From the NCBI GenBank assembly GCA_947652115.1, contig OX393574.1, forward strand, positions 15,947,228 to 16,011,227: 64,000 nucleotides of DNA, written 5' to 3'. The first letter of the stretch is position 1; every line of letters begins with the position of its first letter. This DNA is from Blastomussa wellsi. Its lineage: Eukaryota; Cnidaria; Anthozoa; Scleractinia; Plerogyridae. A model generated the notes under the pieces. It was given only the letters and a program-made list of their open reading frames with translations. It had not been told where the DNA came from and ran no database searches. A program made the translations under genes and the position numbers. Shown here one piece after another: positions 24,383 through 37,274 of this stretch.

Positions 24383-27300
24383 GGATGGCTGCTGAGTCCA
24401 TCTATACCAATTAGATCGAAATCGGAGAGGTCGAAAAAATTGGAAAACTTTCCTATGGTCCCCCCTTAGAAAAAAGTCCAAAATTGACCATTTTGGACAC
24501 TTTTGAAAATCGTATTATTCCTCAGCCCATTGAGCTTTATTCATGCGGTTTTTTGCATAGTTGAAAACTAGGATAGTTGCTGAGTCCATCCATACCAAGT
24601 AGGCTAAGATCGGACGAGTAGTTTCTATTTTACAGCCTTCCAAAGTCGAGCTAAAATATCGGCCGATTTTGAAAAGTTTCCTATGGTCCCCCCTATGAAA
24701 TCAGTCATTTTAGCCATATCTGAGAATCGTGTCATTTCTCAGCCAATTGAGCTTTTTACAAGCGGTTTTTTGCTGAAATGAAAAGTAGGATAGCTGCTGA
24801 GTAAATCCATACAAATTAGGCTGAAATCGGAGAGGTCGAAAAAATTTCCAAATTTTGCCCTGAAAAAGTGAAAAATTGGCCATTTTGGGCATAATTGAAA
24901 ATCGTGTTATTCCTCAGCCAATTGAGGTTTTTACAAGCGGTTTTTGGCCCAGATGAAAACTAGGATGGCTGCTGAGTCCATCTATACCAATTAGATCGAA
25001 ATCGGAGAGGTCGAAAAAATTGGAAAACTTTCCTATGGTCCCCCCTTAGAAAAAAGTCCAAAATTGACCATTTTGGACACTTTTGAAAATCGTATTATTC
25101 CTCAGCCCATTGAGCTTTATTCATGCGGTTTTTTGCACAGTTGAAAACTAGGATAGTTGCTGAGTCCATCCATACCAAGTAGGCTAAGATCGGACGAGTA
25201 GTTTCTATTTTACAGCCTTCCAAAGTCGAGCTAAAATATCGGCCGATTTTGAAAAGTTTCCTATGGTCCCCCCTATGAAATCAGTCATTTTAGCCATATC
25301 TGAGAATCGTGTCATTTCTCAGCCAATTGAGCTTTTTACAAGCGGTTTTTTGCTGAAATGAAAAGTAGGATAGCTGCTGAGTAAATCCATACAAATTAGG
25401 CTGAAATCGGAGAGGTCGAAAAAATTTCCAAATTTTGCCCTGAAAAAGTGAAAAATTGGCCATTTTGGGCATAATTGAAAATCGTGTTATTCCTCAGCCA
25501 ATTGAGGTTTTTACAAGCGGTTTTTGGCCCAGATGAAAACTAGGATGGCTGCTGAGTCCATCTATACCAATTAGATCGAAATCGGAGAGGTCGAAAAAAT
25601 TGGAAAACTTTCCTATGGTCCCCCCTTAGAAAAAAGTCCAAAATTGACCATTTTGGACACTTTTGAAAATCGTATTATTCCTCAGCCCATTGAGCTTTAT
25701 TCATGCGGTTTTTTGCACAGTTGAAAACTAGGATAGTTGCTGAGTCCATCCATACCAAGTAGGCTAAGATCGGACGAGTAGTTTCTATTTTACAGCCTTC
25801 CAAAGTCGAGCTAAAATATCGGCCGATTTTGAAAAGTTTCCTATGGTCCCCCCTATGAAATCAGTCATTTTAGCCATATCCTGAGAATCGTGTCATTTCT
25901 CAGCCAATTGAGCTTTTTACAAGCGGTTTTTTGCTGAAATGAAAAGTAGGATAGCTGCTGAGTAAATCCATACAAATTAGGCTGAAATCGGAGAGGTCGA
26001 AAAAATTTCCAAATTTTGCCCTGAAAAAGTGAAAAATTGGCCATTTTGGGCATAATTGAAAATCGTGTTATTCCTCAGCCAATTGAGGTTTTTACAAGCG
26101 GTTTTTGGCCCAGATGAAAACTAGGATGGCTGCTGAGTCCATCTATACCAATTAGATCGAAATCGGAGAGGTCGAAAAAATTGGAAAACTTTCCTATGGT
26201 CCCCCCTTAGAAAAAAGTCCAAAATTGACCATTTTGGACACTTTTGAAAATCGTATTATTCCTCAGCCCATTGAGCTTTATTCATGCGGTTTTTTGCACA
26301 GTTGAAAACTAGGATAGTTGCTGAGTCCATCCATACCAAGTAGGCTAAGATCGGACGAGTAGTTTCTATTTTACAGCCTTCCAAAGTCGAGCTAAAATAT
26401 CGGCCGATTTTGAAAAGTTTCCTATGGTCCCCCCTATGAAATCAGTCATTTTAGCCATATCTGAGAATCGTGTCATTTCTCAGCCAATTGAGCTTTTTAC
26501 AAGCGGTTTTTTGCTGAAATGAAAAGTAGGATAGCTGCTGAGTAAATCCATACAAATTAGGCTGAAATCGGAGAGGTCGAAAAAATTTCCAAATTTTGCC
26601 CTGAAAAAGTGAAAAATTGGCCATTTTGGGCATAATTGAAAATCGTGTTATTCCTCAGCCAATTGAGGTTTTTACAAGCGGTTTTTGGCCCAGATGAAAA
26701 CTAGGATGGCTGCTGAGTCCATCTATACCAATTAGATCGAAATCGGAGAGGTCGAAAAAATTGGAAAACTTTCCTATGGTCCCCCCTTAGAAAAAAGTCC
26801 AAAATTGACCATTTTGGACACTTTTGAAAATCGTATTATTCCTCAGCCCATTGAGCTTTATTCATGCGGTTTTTTGCACAGTTGAAAACTAGGATAGTTG
26901 CTGAGTCCATCCATACCAAGTAGGCTAAGATCGGACGAGTAGTTTCTATTTTACAGCCTTCCAAAGTCGAGCTAAAATATCGGCCGATTTTGAAAAGTTT
27001 CCTATGGTCCCCCCTATGAAATCAGTCATTTTAGCCATATCTGAGAATCGTGTCATTTCTCAGCCAATTGAGCTTTTTACAAGCGGTTTTTTGCTGAAAT
27101 GAAAAGTAGGATAGCTGCTGAGTAAATCCATACAAATTAGGCTGAAATCGGAGAGGTCGAAAAAATTTCGAAATTTTGCCCTGAAAAAGTGAAAAATTGG
27201 CCATTTTGGGCATAATTGAAAATCGTGTTATTCCTCAGCCAATTGAGGTTTTTACGAGCGGTTTTTGGCCCAGATGAAAACTAGGATGGCTGCTGAGTCC

Positions 27301-30300
27301 ATCTATACCAATTAGATCGAAATCGGAGAGGTCGAAAAAATTGGAAAACTTTCCTATGGTCCCCCCTTAGAAAAAAGTCCAAAATTGACCATTTTGGACA
27401 CTTTTGAAAATCGTATTATTCCTCAGCCCATTGAGCTTTATTCATGCGGTTTTTTGCACAGTTGAAAACTAGGATAGTTGCTGAGTCCATCCATACCAAG
27501 TAGGCTAAGATCGGACGAGTAGTTTCTATTTTACAGCCTTCCAAAGTCGAGCTAAAATATCGGCTGATTTTGAAAAGTTTCCTATGGTCCCCCCTATGAA
27601 ATCAGTCATTTTAGCCATATCTGAGAATCGTGTCATTTCTCAGCCAATTGAGCTTTTTACAAGCGGTTTTTTGCTGAAATGAAAAGTAGGATAGCTGCTG
27701 AGTAAATCCATACAAATTAGGCTGAAATCGGAGAGGTCGAAAAAATTTCCAAATTTTGCCCTGAAAAAGTGAAAAATTGGCCATTTTGGGCATAATTGAA
27801 AATCGTGTTATTCCTCAGCCAATTGAGGTTTTTACAAGCGGTTTTTGGCCCAGATGAAAACTAGGATGGCTGCTGAGTCCATCTATACCAATTAGATCGA
27901 AATCGGAGAGGTCGAAAAAATTGGAAAACTTTCCTATGGTCCCCCCTTAGAAAAAAGTCCAAAATTGACCATTTTGGACACTTTTGAAAATCGTATTATT
28001 CCTCAGCCCATTGAGCTTTATTCATGCCGTTTTTTGCACAGTTGAAAACTAGGATAGTTGCTGAGTCCATCCATACCAAGTAGGCTAAGATCGGACGAGT
28101 AGTTTCTATTTTACAGCCTTCCAAAGTCGAGCTAAAATATCGGCCGATTTTGAAAAGTTTCCTATGGTCCCCCCTATGAAATCAGTCATTTTAGCCATAT
28201 CCTGAGAATCGTGTGATTTCTCAGCCAATTGAGCTTTTTACAAGCGGTTTTTTGCTGAAATGAAAAGTAGGATAGCTGCTGAGTAAATCCATACAAATTA
28301 GGCTGAAATCGGAGAGGTCGAAAAAATTTCGAAATTTTGCCCTGAAAAAGTGAAAAATTGGCCATTTTGGGCATAATTGAAAATCGTGTTATTCCTCAGC
28401 CAATTGAGGTTTTTACGAGCGGTTTTTGGCCCAGATTAAAACTAGGATGGCTGCTGAGTCCATCTATACCAATTAGATCGAAATCGGAGAGGTCGAAAAA
28501 ATTGGGAAACTTTCCTATGGTCCCCCCTTAGAAAAAAGTCCAAAATTGACCATTTTGGACACTTTTGAAAATCGTATTATTCCTCAGCCCATTGAGCTTT
28601 ATTCATGCGGTTTTTTGCACAGTTGAAAACTAGGATAGTTGCTGAGTCCATCCATACCAAGTAGGCTAAGATCGGACGAGTAGTTTCTATTTTACAGCCT
28701 TCCAAAGTCGAGCTAAAATATCGGCCGATTTTGAAAAGTTTCCTATGGTCCCCCCTATGAAATCAGTCATTTTAGCCATATCTGAGAATCGTGTCATTTC
28801 TCAGCCAATTGAGCTTTTTACAAGCGGTTTTTTGCTGAAATGAAAAGTAGGATAGCTGCTGAGTAAATCCATACAAATTAGGCTGAAATCGGAGAGGTCG
28901 AAAAAATTTCCAAATTTTGCCCTGAAAAAGTGAAAAATTGGCCATTTTGGGCATAATTGAAAATCGTGTTATTCCTCAGCCAATTGAGGTTTTTACGAGC
29001 GGTTTTTGGCCCAGATGAAAACTAGGATGGCTGCTGAGTCCATCTATACCAATTAGATCGAAATCGGAGAGGTCGAAAAAATTGGAAAACTTTCCTATGG
29101 TCCCCCCTTAGAAAAAAGTCCAAAATTGACCATTTTGGACACTTTTGAAAATCGTATTATTCCTCAGCCCATTGAGCTTTATTCATGCGGTTTTTTGCAC
29201 AGTTGAAAACTAGGATAGTTGCTGAGTCCATCCATACCAAGTAGGCTAAGATCGGACGAGTAGTTTCTATTTTACAGCCTTCCAAAGTCGAGCTAAAATA
29301 TCGGCCGATTTTGAAAAGTTTCCTATGGTCCCCCCTATGAAATCAGTCATTTTAGCCATATCTGAGAATCGTGTCATTTCTCAGCCAATTGAGCTTTTTA
29401 CAAGCGGTTTTTTGCTGAAATGAAAAGTAGGATAGCTGCTGAGTAAATCCATACAAATTAGGCTGAAATCGGAGAGGTCGAAAAAATTTCCAAATTTTGC
29501 CCTGAAAAAGTGAAAAATTGGCCATTTTGGGCATAATTGAAAATCGTGTTATTCCTCAGCCAATTGAGGTTTTTACAAGCGGTTTTTGGCCCAGATGAAA
29601 ACTAGGATGGCTGCTGAGTCCATCTATACCAATTAGATCGAAATCGGAGAGGTCGAAAAAATTGGAAAACTTTCCTATGGTCCCCCCTATGAAATCAGTC
29701 ATTTTAGCCATATCTGAGAATCGTGTCATTTCTCAGCCAATTGAGCTTTTTACAAGCGGTTTTTTGCTGAAATGAAAAGTAGGATAGCTGCTGAGTAAAT
29801 CCATACAAATTAGGCTGAAATCGGAGAGGTCGAAAAAATTTCCAAATTTTGCCCTGAAAAAGTGAAAAATTGGCCATTTTGGGCATAATTGAAAATCGTG
29901 TTATTCCTCAGCCAATTGAGGTTTTTACAAGCGGTTTTTGGCCCAGATGAAAACTAGGATGGCTGCTGAGTCCATCTATACCAATTAGATCGAAATCGGA
30001 GAGGTCGAAAAAATTGGAAAACTTTCCTATGGTCCCCCCTTAGAAAAAAGTCCAAAATTGACCATTTTGGACACTTTTGAAAATCGTATTATTCCTCAGC
30101 CCATTGAGCTTTATTCATGCGGTTTTTTGCACAGTTGAAAACTAGGATAGTTGCTGAGTCCATCCATACCAAGTAGGCTAAGATCGGACGAGTAGTTTCT
30201 ATTTTACAGCCTTCCAAAGTCGAGCTAAAATATCGGCCGATTTTGAAAAGTTTCCTATGGTCCCCCCTATGAAATCAGTCATTTTAGCCATATCCTGAGA

Positions 30301-31118
30301 ATCGTGTCATTTCTCAGCCAATTGAGCTTTTTACAAGCGGTTTTTTGCTGAAATGAAAAGTAGGATAGCTGCTGAGTAAATCCATACAAATTAGGCTGAA
30401 ATCGGAGAGGTCGAAAAAATTTCCAAATTTTGCCCTGAAAAAGTGAAAAATTGGCCATTTTGGGCATAATTGAAAATCGTGTTATTCCTCAGCCAATTGA
30501 GGTTTTTACAAGCGGTTTTTGGCCCAGATGAAAACTAGGATGGCTGCTGAGTCCATCTATACCAATTAGATCGAAATCGGAGAGGTCGAAAAAATTGGAA
30601 AACTTTCCTATGGTCCCCCCTTAGAAAAAAGTCCAAAATTGACCATTTTGGACACTTTTGAAAATCGTATTATTCCTCAGCCCATTGAGCTTTATTCATG
30701 CGGTTTTTTGCACAGTTGAAAACTAGGATAGTTGCTGAGTCCATCCATACCAAGTAGGCTAAGATCGGACGAGTAGTTTCTATTTTACAGCCTTCCAAAG
30801 TCGAGCTAAAATATCGGCCGATTTTGAAAAGTTTCCTATGGTCCCCCCTATGAAATCAGTCATTTTAGCCATATCCTGAGAATCGTGTCATTTCTCAGCC
30901 AATTGAGCTTTTTACAAGCGGTTTTTTGCTGAAATGAAAAGTAGGATAGCTGCTGAGTAAATCCATACAAATTAGGCTGAAATCGGAGAGGTCGAAAAAA
31001 TTTCCAAATTTTGCCCTGAAAAAGTGAAAAATTGGCCATTTTGGGCATAATTGAAAATCGTGTTATTCCTCAGCCAATTGAGGTTTTTACGAGCGGTTTT
31101 TGGCCCAGATGAAAACTA
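24383..31118 (+). repeat. Tandem duplication copy 1, units 43-54 (6,736 bp)
   Basis: Order: P, P, Q, P, V*, P, S*, P*, P, P-truncated, Q, Q*. Starts are 24383, 24963, 25543, 26124, 26704, 27284, 27864, 28445, 29025, 29605, 29957 and 30538. It shares rare markers with copy 2: C-to-T at 24558, G-to-T at 28437, A-to-G at 28506 and a 228-bp deletion in unit 52. Compared with copy 2 it has two additional units (V*, P at 26704-27863), and one fewer unit after S*. Private changes are C-to-T at 27565 and G-to-C at 28028. Confidence 0.9.
29605..29956 (+). repeat. Truncated satellite unit 52 (352 bp, 228-bp deletion)
   Basis: Subunit A runs normally to the motif TTTCCTATGGTCCCCCCT at 29671-29688 and then continues directly as subunit B. 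In a full unit this 18-bp motif occurs at offsets 67-84 and 295-312, 228 bp apart, and the missing length is exactly 228. One copy of the motif remains at the junction, the signature of recombination or slippage between short direct repeats. The dyad at 94-116 and the ATCGGCCGAT palindrome are lost. Confidence 0.95.
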
Positions 31119-34100
31119 GGATGGCTGCTGAGTCCATCTATACCAATTAGATCGAAATCGGAGAGGTCGAAAAAATTGGAAAACTTTCCTATGGTCCCCC
31201 CTTAGAAAAAAGTCCAAAATTGACCATTTTGGACACTTTTGAAAATCGTATTATTCCTCAGCCCATTGAGCTTTATTCATGCGGTTTTTTGCATAGTTGA
31301 AAACTAGGATAGTTGCTGAGTCCATCCATACCAAGTAGGCTAAGATCGGACGAGTAGTTTCTATTTTACAGCCTTCCAAAGTCGAGCTAAAATATCGGCC
31401 GATTTTGAAAAGTTTCCTATGGTCCCCCCTATGAAATCAGTCATTTTAGCCATATCTGAGAATCGTGTCATTTCTCAGCCAATTGAGCTTTTTACAAGCG
31501 GTTTTTTGCTGAAATGAAAAGTAGGATAGCTGCTGAGTAAATCCATACAAATTAGGCTGAAATCGGAGAGGTCGAAAAAATTTCCAAATTTTGCCCTGAA
31601 AAAGTGAAAAATTGGCCATTTTGGGCATAATTGAAAATCGTGTTATTCCTCAGCCAATTGAGGTTTTTACAAGCGGTTTTTGGCCCAGATGAAAACTAGG
31701 ATGGCTGCTGAGTCCATCTATACCAATTAGATCGAAATCGGAGAGGTCGAAAAAATTGGAAAACTTTCCTATGGTCCCCCCTTAGAAAAAAGTCCAAAAT
31801 TGACCATTTTGGACACTTTTGAAAATCGTATTATTCCTCAGCCCATTGAGCTTTATTCATGCGGTTTTTTGCACAGTTGAAAACTAGGATAGTTGCTGAG
31901 TCCATCCATACCAAGTAGGCTAAGATCGGACGAGTAGTTTCTATTTTACAGCCTTCCAAAGTCGAGCTAAAATATCGGCCGATTTTGAAAAGTTTCCTAT
32001 GGTCCCCCCTATGAAATCAGTCATTTTAGCCATATCTGAGAATCGTGTCATTTCTCAGCCAATTGAGCTTTTTACAAGCGGTTTTTTGCTGAAATGAAAA
32101 GTAGGATAGCTGCTGAGTAAATCCATACAAATTAGGCTGAAATCGGAGAGGTCGAAAAAATTTCCAAATTTTGCCCTGAAAAAGTGAAAAATTGGCCATT
32201 TTGGGCATAATTGAAAATCGTGTTATTCCTCAGCCAATTGAGGTTTTTACAAGCGGTTTTTGGCCCAGATGAAAACTAGGATGGCTGCTGAGTCCATCTA
32301 TACCAATTAGATCGAAATCGGAGAGGTCGAAAAAATTGGAAAACTTTCCTATGGTCCCCCCTTAGAAAAAAGTCCAAAATTGACCATTTTGGACACTTTT
32401 GAAAATCGTATTATTCCTCAGCCCATTGAGCTTTATTCATGCGGTTTTTTGCACAGTTGAAAACTAGGATAGTTGCTGAGTCCATCCATACCAAGTAGGC
32501 TAAGATCGGACGAGTAGTTTCTATTTTACAGCCTTCCAAAGTCGAGCTAAAATATCGGCCGATTTTGAAAAGTTTCCTATGGTCCCCCCTATGAAATCAG
32601 TCATTTTAGCCATATCCTGAGAATCGTGTCATTTCTCAGCCAATTGAGCTTTTTACAAGCGGTTTTTTGCTGAAATGAAAAGTAGGATAGCTGCTGAGTA
32701 AATCCATACAAATTAGGCTGAAATCGGAGAGGTCGAAAAAATTTCCAAATTTTGCCCTGAAAAAGTGAAAAATTGGCCATTTTGGGCATAATTGAAAATC
32801 GTGTTATTCCTCAGCCAATTGAGGTTTTTACAAGCGGTTTTTGGCCCAGATGAAGACTAGGATGGCTGCTGAGTCCATCTATACCAATTAGATCGAAATC
32901 GGAGAGGTCGAAAAAATTGGAAAACTTTCCTATGGTCCCCCCTTAGAAAAAAGTCCAAAATTGACCATTTTGGACACTTTTGAAAATCGTATTATTCCTC
33001 AGCCCATTGAGCTTTATTCATGCGGTTTTTTGCACAGTTGAAAACTAGGATAGTTGCTGAGTCCATCCATACCAAGTAGGCTAAGATCGGACGAGTAGTT
33101 TCTATTTTACAGCCTTCCAAAGTCGAGCTAAAATATCGGCCGATTTTGAAAAGTTTCCTATGGTCCCCCCTATGAAATCAGTCATTTTAGCCATATCTGA
33201 GAATCGTGTCATTTCTCAGCCAATTGAGCTTTTTACAAGCGGTTTTTTGCTGAAATGAAAAGTAGGATAGCTGCTGAGTAAATCCATACAAATTAGGCTG
33301 AAATCGGAGAGGTCGAAAAAATTTCCAAATTTTGCCCTGAAAAAGTGAAAAATTGGCCATTTTGGGCATAATTGAAAATCGTGTTATTCCTCAGCCAATT
33401 GAGGTTTTTACAAGCGGTTTTTGGCCCAGATGAAAACTAGGATGGCTGCTGAGTCCATCTATACCAATTAGATCGAAATCGGAGAGGTCGAAAAAATTGG
33501 AAAACTTTCCTATGGTCCCCCCTTAGAAAAAAGTCCAAAATTGACCATTTTGGACACTTTTGAAAATCGTATTATTCCTCAGCCCATTGAGCTTTATTCA
33601 TGCGGTTTTTTGCACAGTTGAAAACTAGGATAGTTGCTGAGTCCATCCATACCAAGTAGGCTAAGATCGGACGAGTAGTTTCTATTTTACAGCCTTCCAA
33701 AGTCGAGCTAAAATATCGGCCGATTTTGAAAAGTTTCCTATGGTCCCCCCTATGAAATCAGTCATTTTAGCCATATCCTGAGAATCGTGTGATTTCTCAG
33801 CCAATTGAGCTTTTTACAAGCGGTTTTTTGCTGAAATGAAAAGTAGGATAGCTGCTGAGTAAATCCATACAAATTAGGCTGAAATCGGAGAGGTCGAAAA
33901 AATTTCGAAATTTTGCCCTGAAAAAGTGAAAAATTGGCCATTTTGGGCATAATTGAAAATCGTGTTATTCCTCAGCCAATTGAGGTTTTTACGAGCGGTT
34001 TTTGGCCCAGATTAAAACTAGGATGGCTGCTGAGTCCATCTATACCAATTAGATCGAAATCGGAGAGGTCGAAAAAATTGGGAAACTTTCCTATGGTCCC

Positions 34101-37100
34101 CCCTTAGAAAAAAGTCCAAAATTGACCATTTTGGACACTTTTGAAAATCGTATTATTCCTCAGCCCATTGAGCTTTATTCATGCGGTTTTTTGCACAGTT
34201 GAAAACTAGGATAGTTGCTGAGTCCATCCATACCAAGTAGGCTAAGATCGGACGAGTAGTTTCTATTTTACAGCCTTCCAAAGTCGAGCTAAAATATCGG
34301 CCGATTTTGAAAAGTTTCCTATGGTCCCCCCTATGAAATCAGTCATTTTAGCCATATCTGAGAATCGTGTCATTTCTCAGCCAATTGAGCTTTTTACAAG
34401 CGGTTTTTTGCTGAAATGAAAAGTAGGATAGCTGCTGAGTAAATCCATACAAATTAGGCTGAAATCGGAGAGGTCGAAAAAATTTCGAAATTTTGCCCTG
34501 AAAAAGTGAAAAATTGGCCATTTTGGGCATAATTGAAAATCGTGTTATTCCTCAGCCAATTGAGGTTTTTACGAGCGGTTTTTGGCCCAGATGAAAACTA
34601 GGATGGCTGCTGAGTCCATCTATACCAATTAGATCGAAATCGGAGAGGTCGAAAAAATTGGAAAACTTTCCTATGGTCCCCCCTTAGAAAAAAGTCCAAA
34701 ATTGACCATTTTGGACACTTTTGAAAATCGTATTATTCCTCAGCCCATTGAGCTTTATTCATGCGGTTTTTTGCACAGTTGAAAACTAGGATAGTTGCTG
34801 AGTCCATCCATACCAAGTAGGCTAAGATCGGACGAGTAGTTTCTATTTTACAGCCTTCCAAAGTCGAGCTAAAATATCGGCCGATTTTGAAAAGTTTCCT
34901 ATGGTCCCCCCTATGAAATCAGTCATTTTAGCCATATCTGAGAATCGTGTCATTTCTCAGCCAATTGAGCTTTTTACAAGCGGTTTTTTGCTGAAATGAA
35001 AAGTAGGATAGCTGCTGAGTAAATCCATACAAATTAGGCTGAAATCGGAGAGGTCGAAAAAATTTCCAAATTTTGCCCTGAAAAAGTGAAAAATTGGCCA
35101 TTTTGGGCATAATTGAAAATCGTGTTATTCCTCAGCCAATTGAGGTTTTTACGAGCGGTTTTTGGCCCAGATGAAAACTAGGATGGCTGCTGAGTCCATC
35201 TATACCAATTAGATCGAAATCGGAGAGGTCGAAAAAATTGGAAAACTTTCCTATGGTCCCCCCTTAGAAAAAAGTCCAAAATTGACCATTTTGGACACTT
35301 TTGAAAATCGTATTATTCCTCAGCCCATTGAGCTTTATTCATGCGGTTTTTTGCACAGTTGAAAACTAGGATAGTTGCTGAGTCCATCCATACCAAGTAG
35401 GCTAAGATCGGACGAGTAGTTTCTATTTTACAGCCTTCCAAAGTCGAGCTAAAATATCGGCCGATTTTGAAAAGTTTCCTATGGTCCCCCCTATGAAATC
35501 AGTCATTTTAGCCATATCTGAGAATCGTGTCATTTCTCAGCCAATTGAGCTTTTTACAAGCGGTTTTTTGCTGAAATGAAAAGTAGGATAGCTGCTGAGT
35601 AAATCCATACAAATTAGGCTGAAATCGGAGAGGTCGAAAAAATTTCCAAATTTTGCCCTGAAAAAGTGAAAAATTGGCCATTTTGGGCATAATTGAAAAT
35701 CGTGTTATTCCTCAGCCAATTGAGGTTTTTACAAGCGGTTTTTGGCCCAGATGAAAACTAGGATGGCTGCTGAGTCCATCTATACCAATTAGATCGAAAT
35801 CGGAGAGGTCGAAAAAATTGGAAAACTTTCCTATGGTCCCCCCTATGAAATCAGTCATTTTAGCCATATCTGAGAATCGTGTCATTTCTCAGCCAATTGA
35901 GCTTTTTACAAGCGGTTTTTTGCTGAAATGAAAAGTAGGATAGCTGCTGAGTAAATCCATACAAATTAGGCTGAAATCGGAGAGGTCGAAAAAATTTCCA
36001 AATTTTGCCCTGAAAAAGTGAAAAATTGGCCATTTTGGGCATAATTGAAAATCGTGTTATTCCTCAGCCAATTGAGGTTTTTACAAGCGGTTTTTGGCCC
36101 AGATGAAAACTAGGATGGCTGCTGAGTCCATCTATACCAATTAGATCGAAATCGGAGAGGTCGAAAAAATTGGAAAACTTTCCTATGGTCCCCCCTTAGA
36201 AAAAAGTCCAAAATTGACCATTTTGGACACTTTTGAAAATCGTATTATTCCTCAGCCCATTGAGCTTTATTCATGCGGTTTTTTGCACAGTTGAAAACTA
36301 GGATAGTTGCTGAGTCCATCCATACCAAGTAGGCTAAGATCGGACGAGTAGTTTCTATTTTACAGCCTTCCAAAGTCGAGCTAAAATATCGGCCGATTTT
36401 GAAAAGTTTCCTATGGTCCCCCCTATGAAATCAGTCATTTTAGCCATATCCTGAGAATCGTGTCATTTCTCAGCCAATTGAGCTTTTTACAAGCGGTTTT
36501 TTGCTGAAATGAAAAGTAGGATAGCTGCTGAGTAAATCCATACAAATTAGGCTGAAATCGGAGAGGTCGAAAAAATTTCCAAATTTTGCCCTGAAAAAGT
36601 GAAAAATTGGCCATTTTGGGCATAATTGAAAATCGTGTTATTCCTCAGCCAATTGAGGTTTTTACAAGCGGTTTTTGGCCCAGATGAAAACTAGGATGGC
36701 TGCTGAGTCCATCTATACCAATTAGATCGAAATCGGAGAGGTCGAAAAAATTGGAAAACTTTCCTATGGTCCCCCCTTAGAAAAAAGTCCAAAATTGACC
36801 ATTTTGGACACTTTTGAAAATCGTATTATTCCTCAGCCCATTGAGCTTTATTCATGCGGTTTTTTGCACAGTTGAAAACTAGGATAGTTGCTGAGTCCAT
36901 CCATACCAAGTAGGCTAAGATCGGACGAGTAGTTTCTATTTTACAGCCTTCCAAAGTCGAGCTAAAATATCGGCCGATTTTGAAAAGTTTCCTATGGTCC
37001 CCCCTATGAAATCAGTCATTTTAGCCATATCCTGAGAATCGTGTCATTTCTCAGCCAATTGAGCTTTTTACAAGCGGTTTTTTGCTGAAATGAAAAGTAG

Positions 37101-37274
37101 GATAGCTGCTGAGTAAATCCATACAAATTAGGCTGAAATCGGAGAGGTCGAAAAAATTTCCAAATTTTGCCCTGAAAAAGTGAAAAATTGGCCATTTTGG
37201 GCATAATTGAAAATCGTGTTATTCCTCAGCCAATTGAGGTTTTTACAAGCGGTTTTTGGCCCAGATGAAAACTA
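31119..37274 (+). repeat. Tandem duplication copy 2, units 55-65 (6,156 bp)
   Basis: Order: P, P, Q, P, S*, V*, P*, P, P-truncated, Q, Q. Starts are 31119, 31699, 32279, 32860, 33440, 34021, 34601, 35181, 35761, 36113 and 36694. Shared markers with copy 1 are at 31294, 34013, 34082 and the same 228-bp deletion in unit 63. It is exactly 580 bp shorter than copy 1. Private change: A-to-G at 32855. Confidence 0.9.
35761..36112 (+). repeat. Truncated satellite unit 63 (352 bp, same deletion as unit 52)
   Basis: The junction motif is at 35827-35844 and the deleted length is again 228 bp. Its neighbours on both sides match those of unit 52 (P before, Q and Q after), so a single deletion followed by tandem duplication is the simplest reading. 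A second independent deletion at the same motif is possible but less likely. Confidence 0.95.

Noticed and set aside
21472..34013. G-to-T change after CCCAGAT in unit 37 as a third copy of the marker in units 49 and 59
   Set aside because: Unit 37 is type P without 553G and its neighbours differ from those of the S* units 49 and 59, so the change probably arose independently or moved by conversion; I did not use it as evidence of duplication.
26704..37274. Inserted mobile element as the cause of the irregular unit order and short units
   Set aside because: All bases in the region are satellite; the 352-bp units are explained by an 18-bp direct repeat and there are no foreign ends or target-site duplications.
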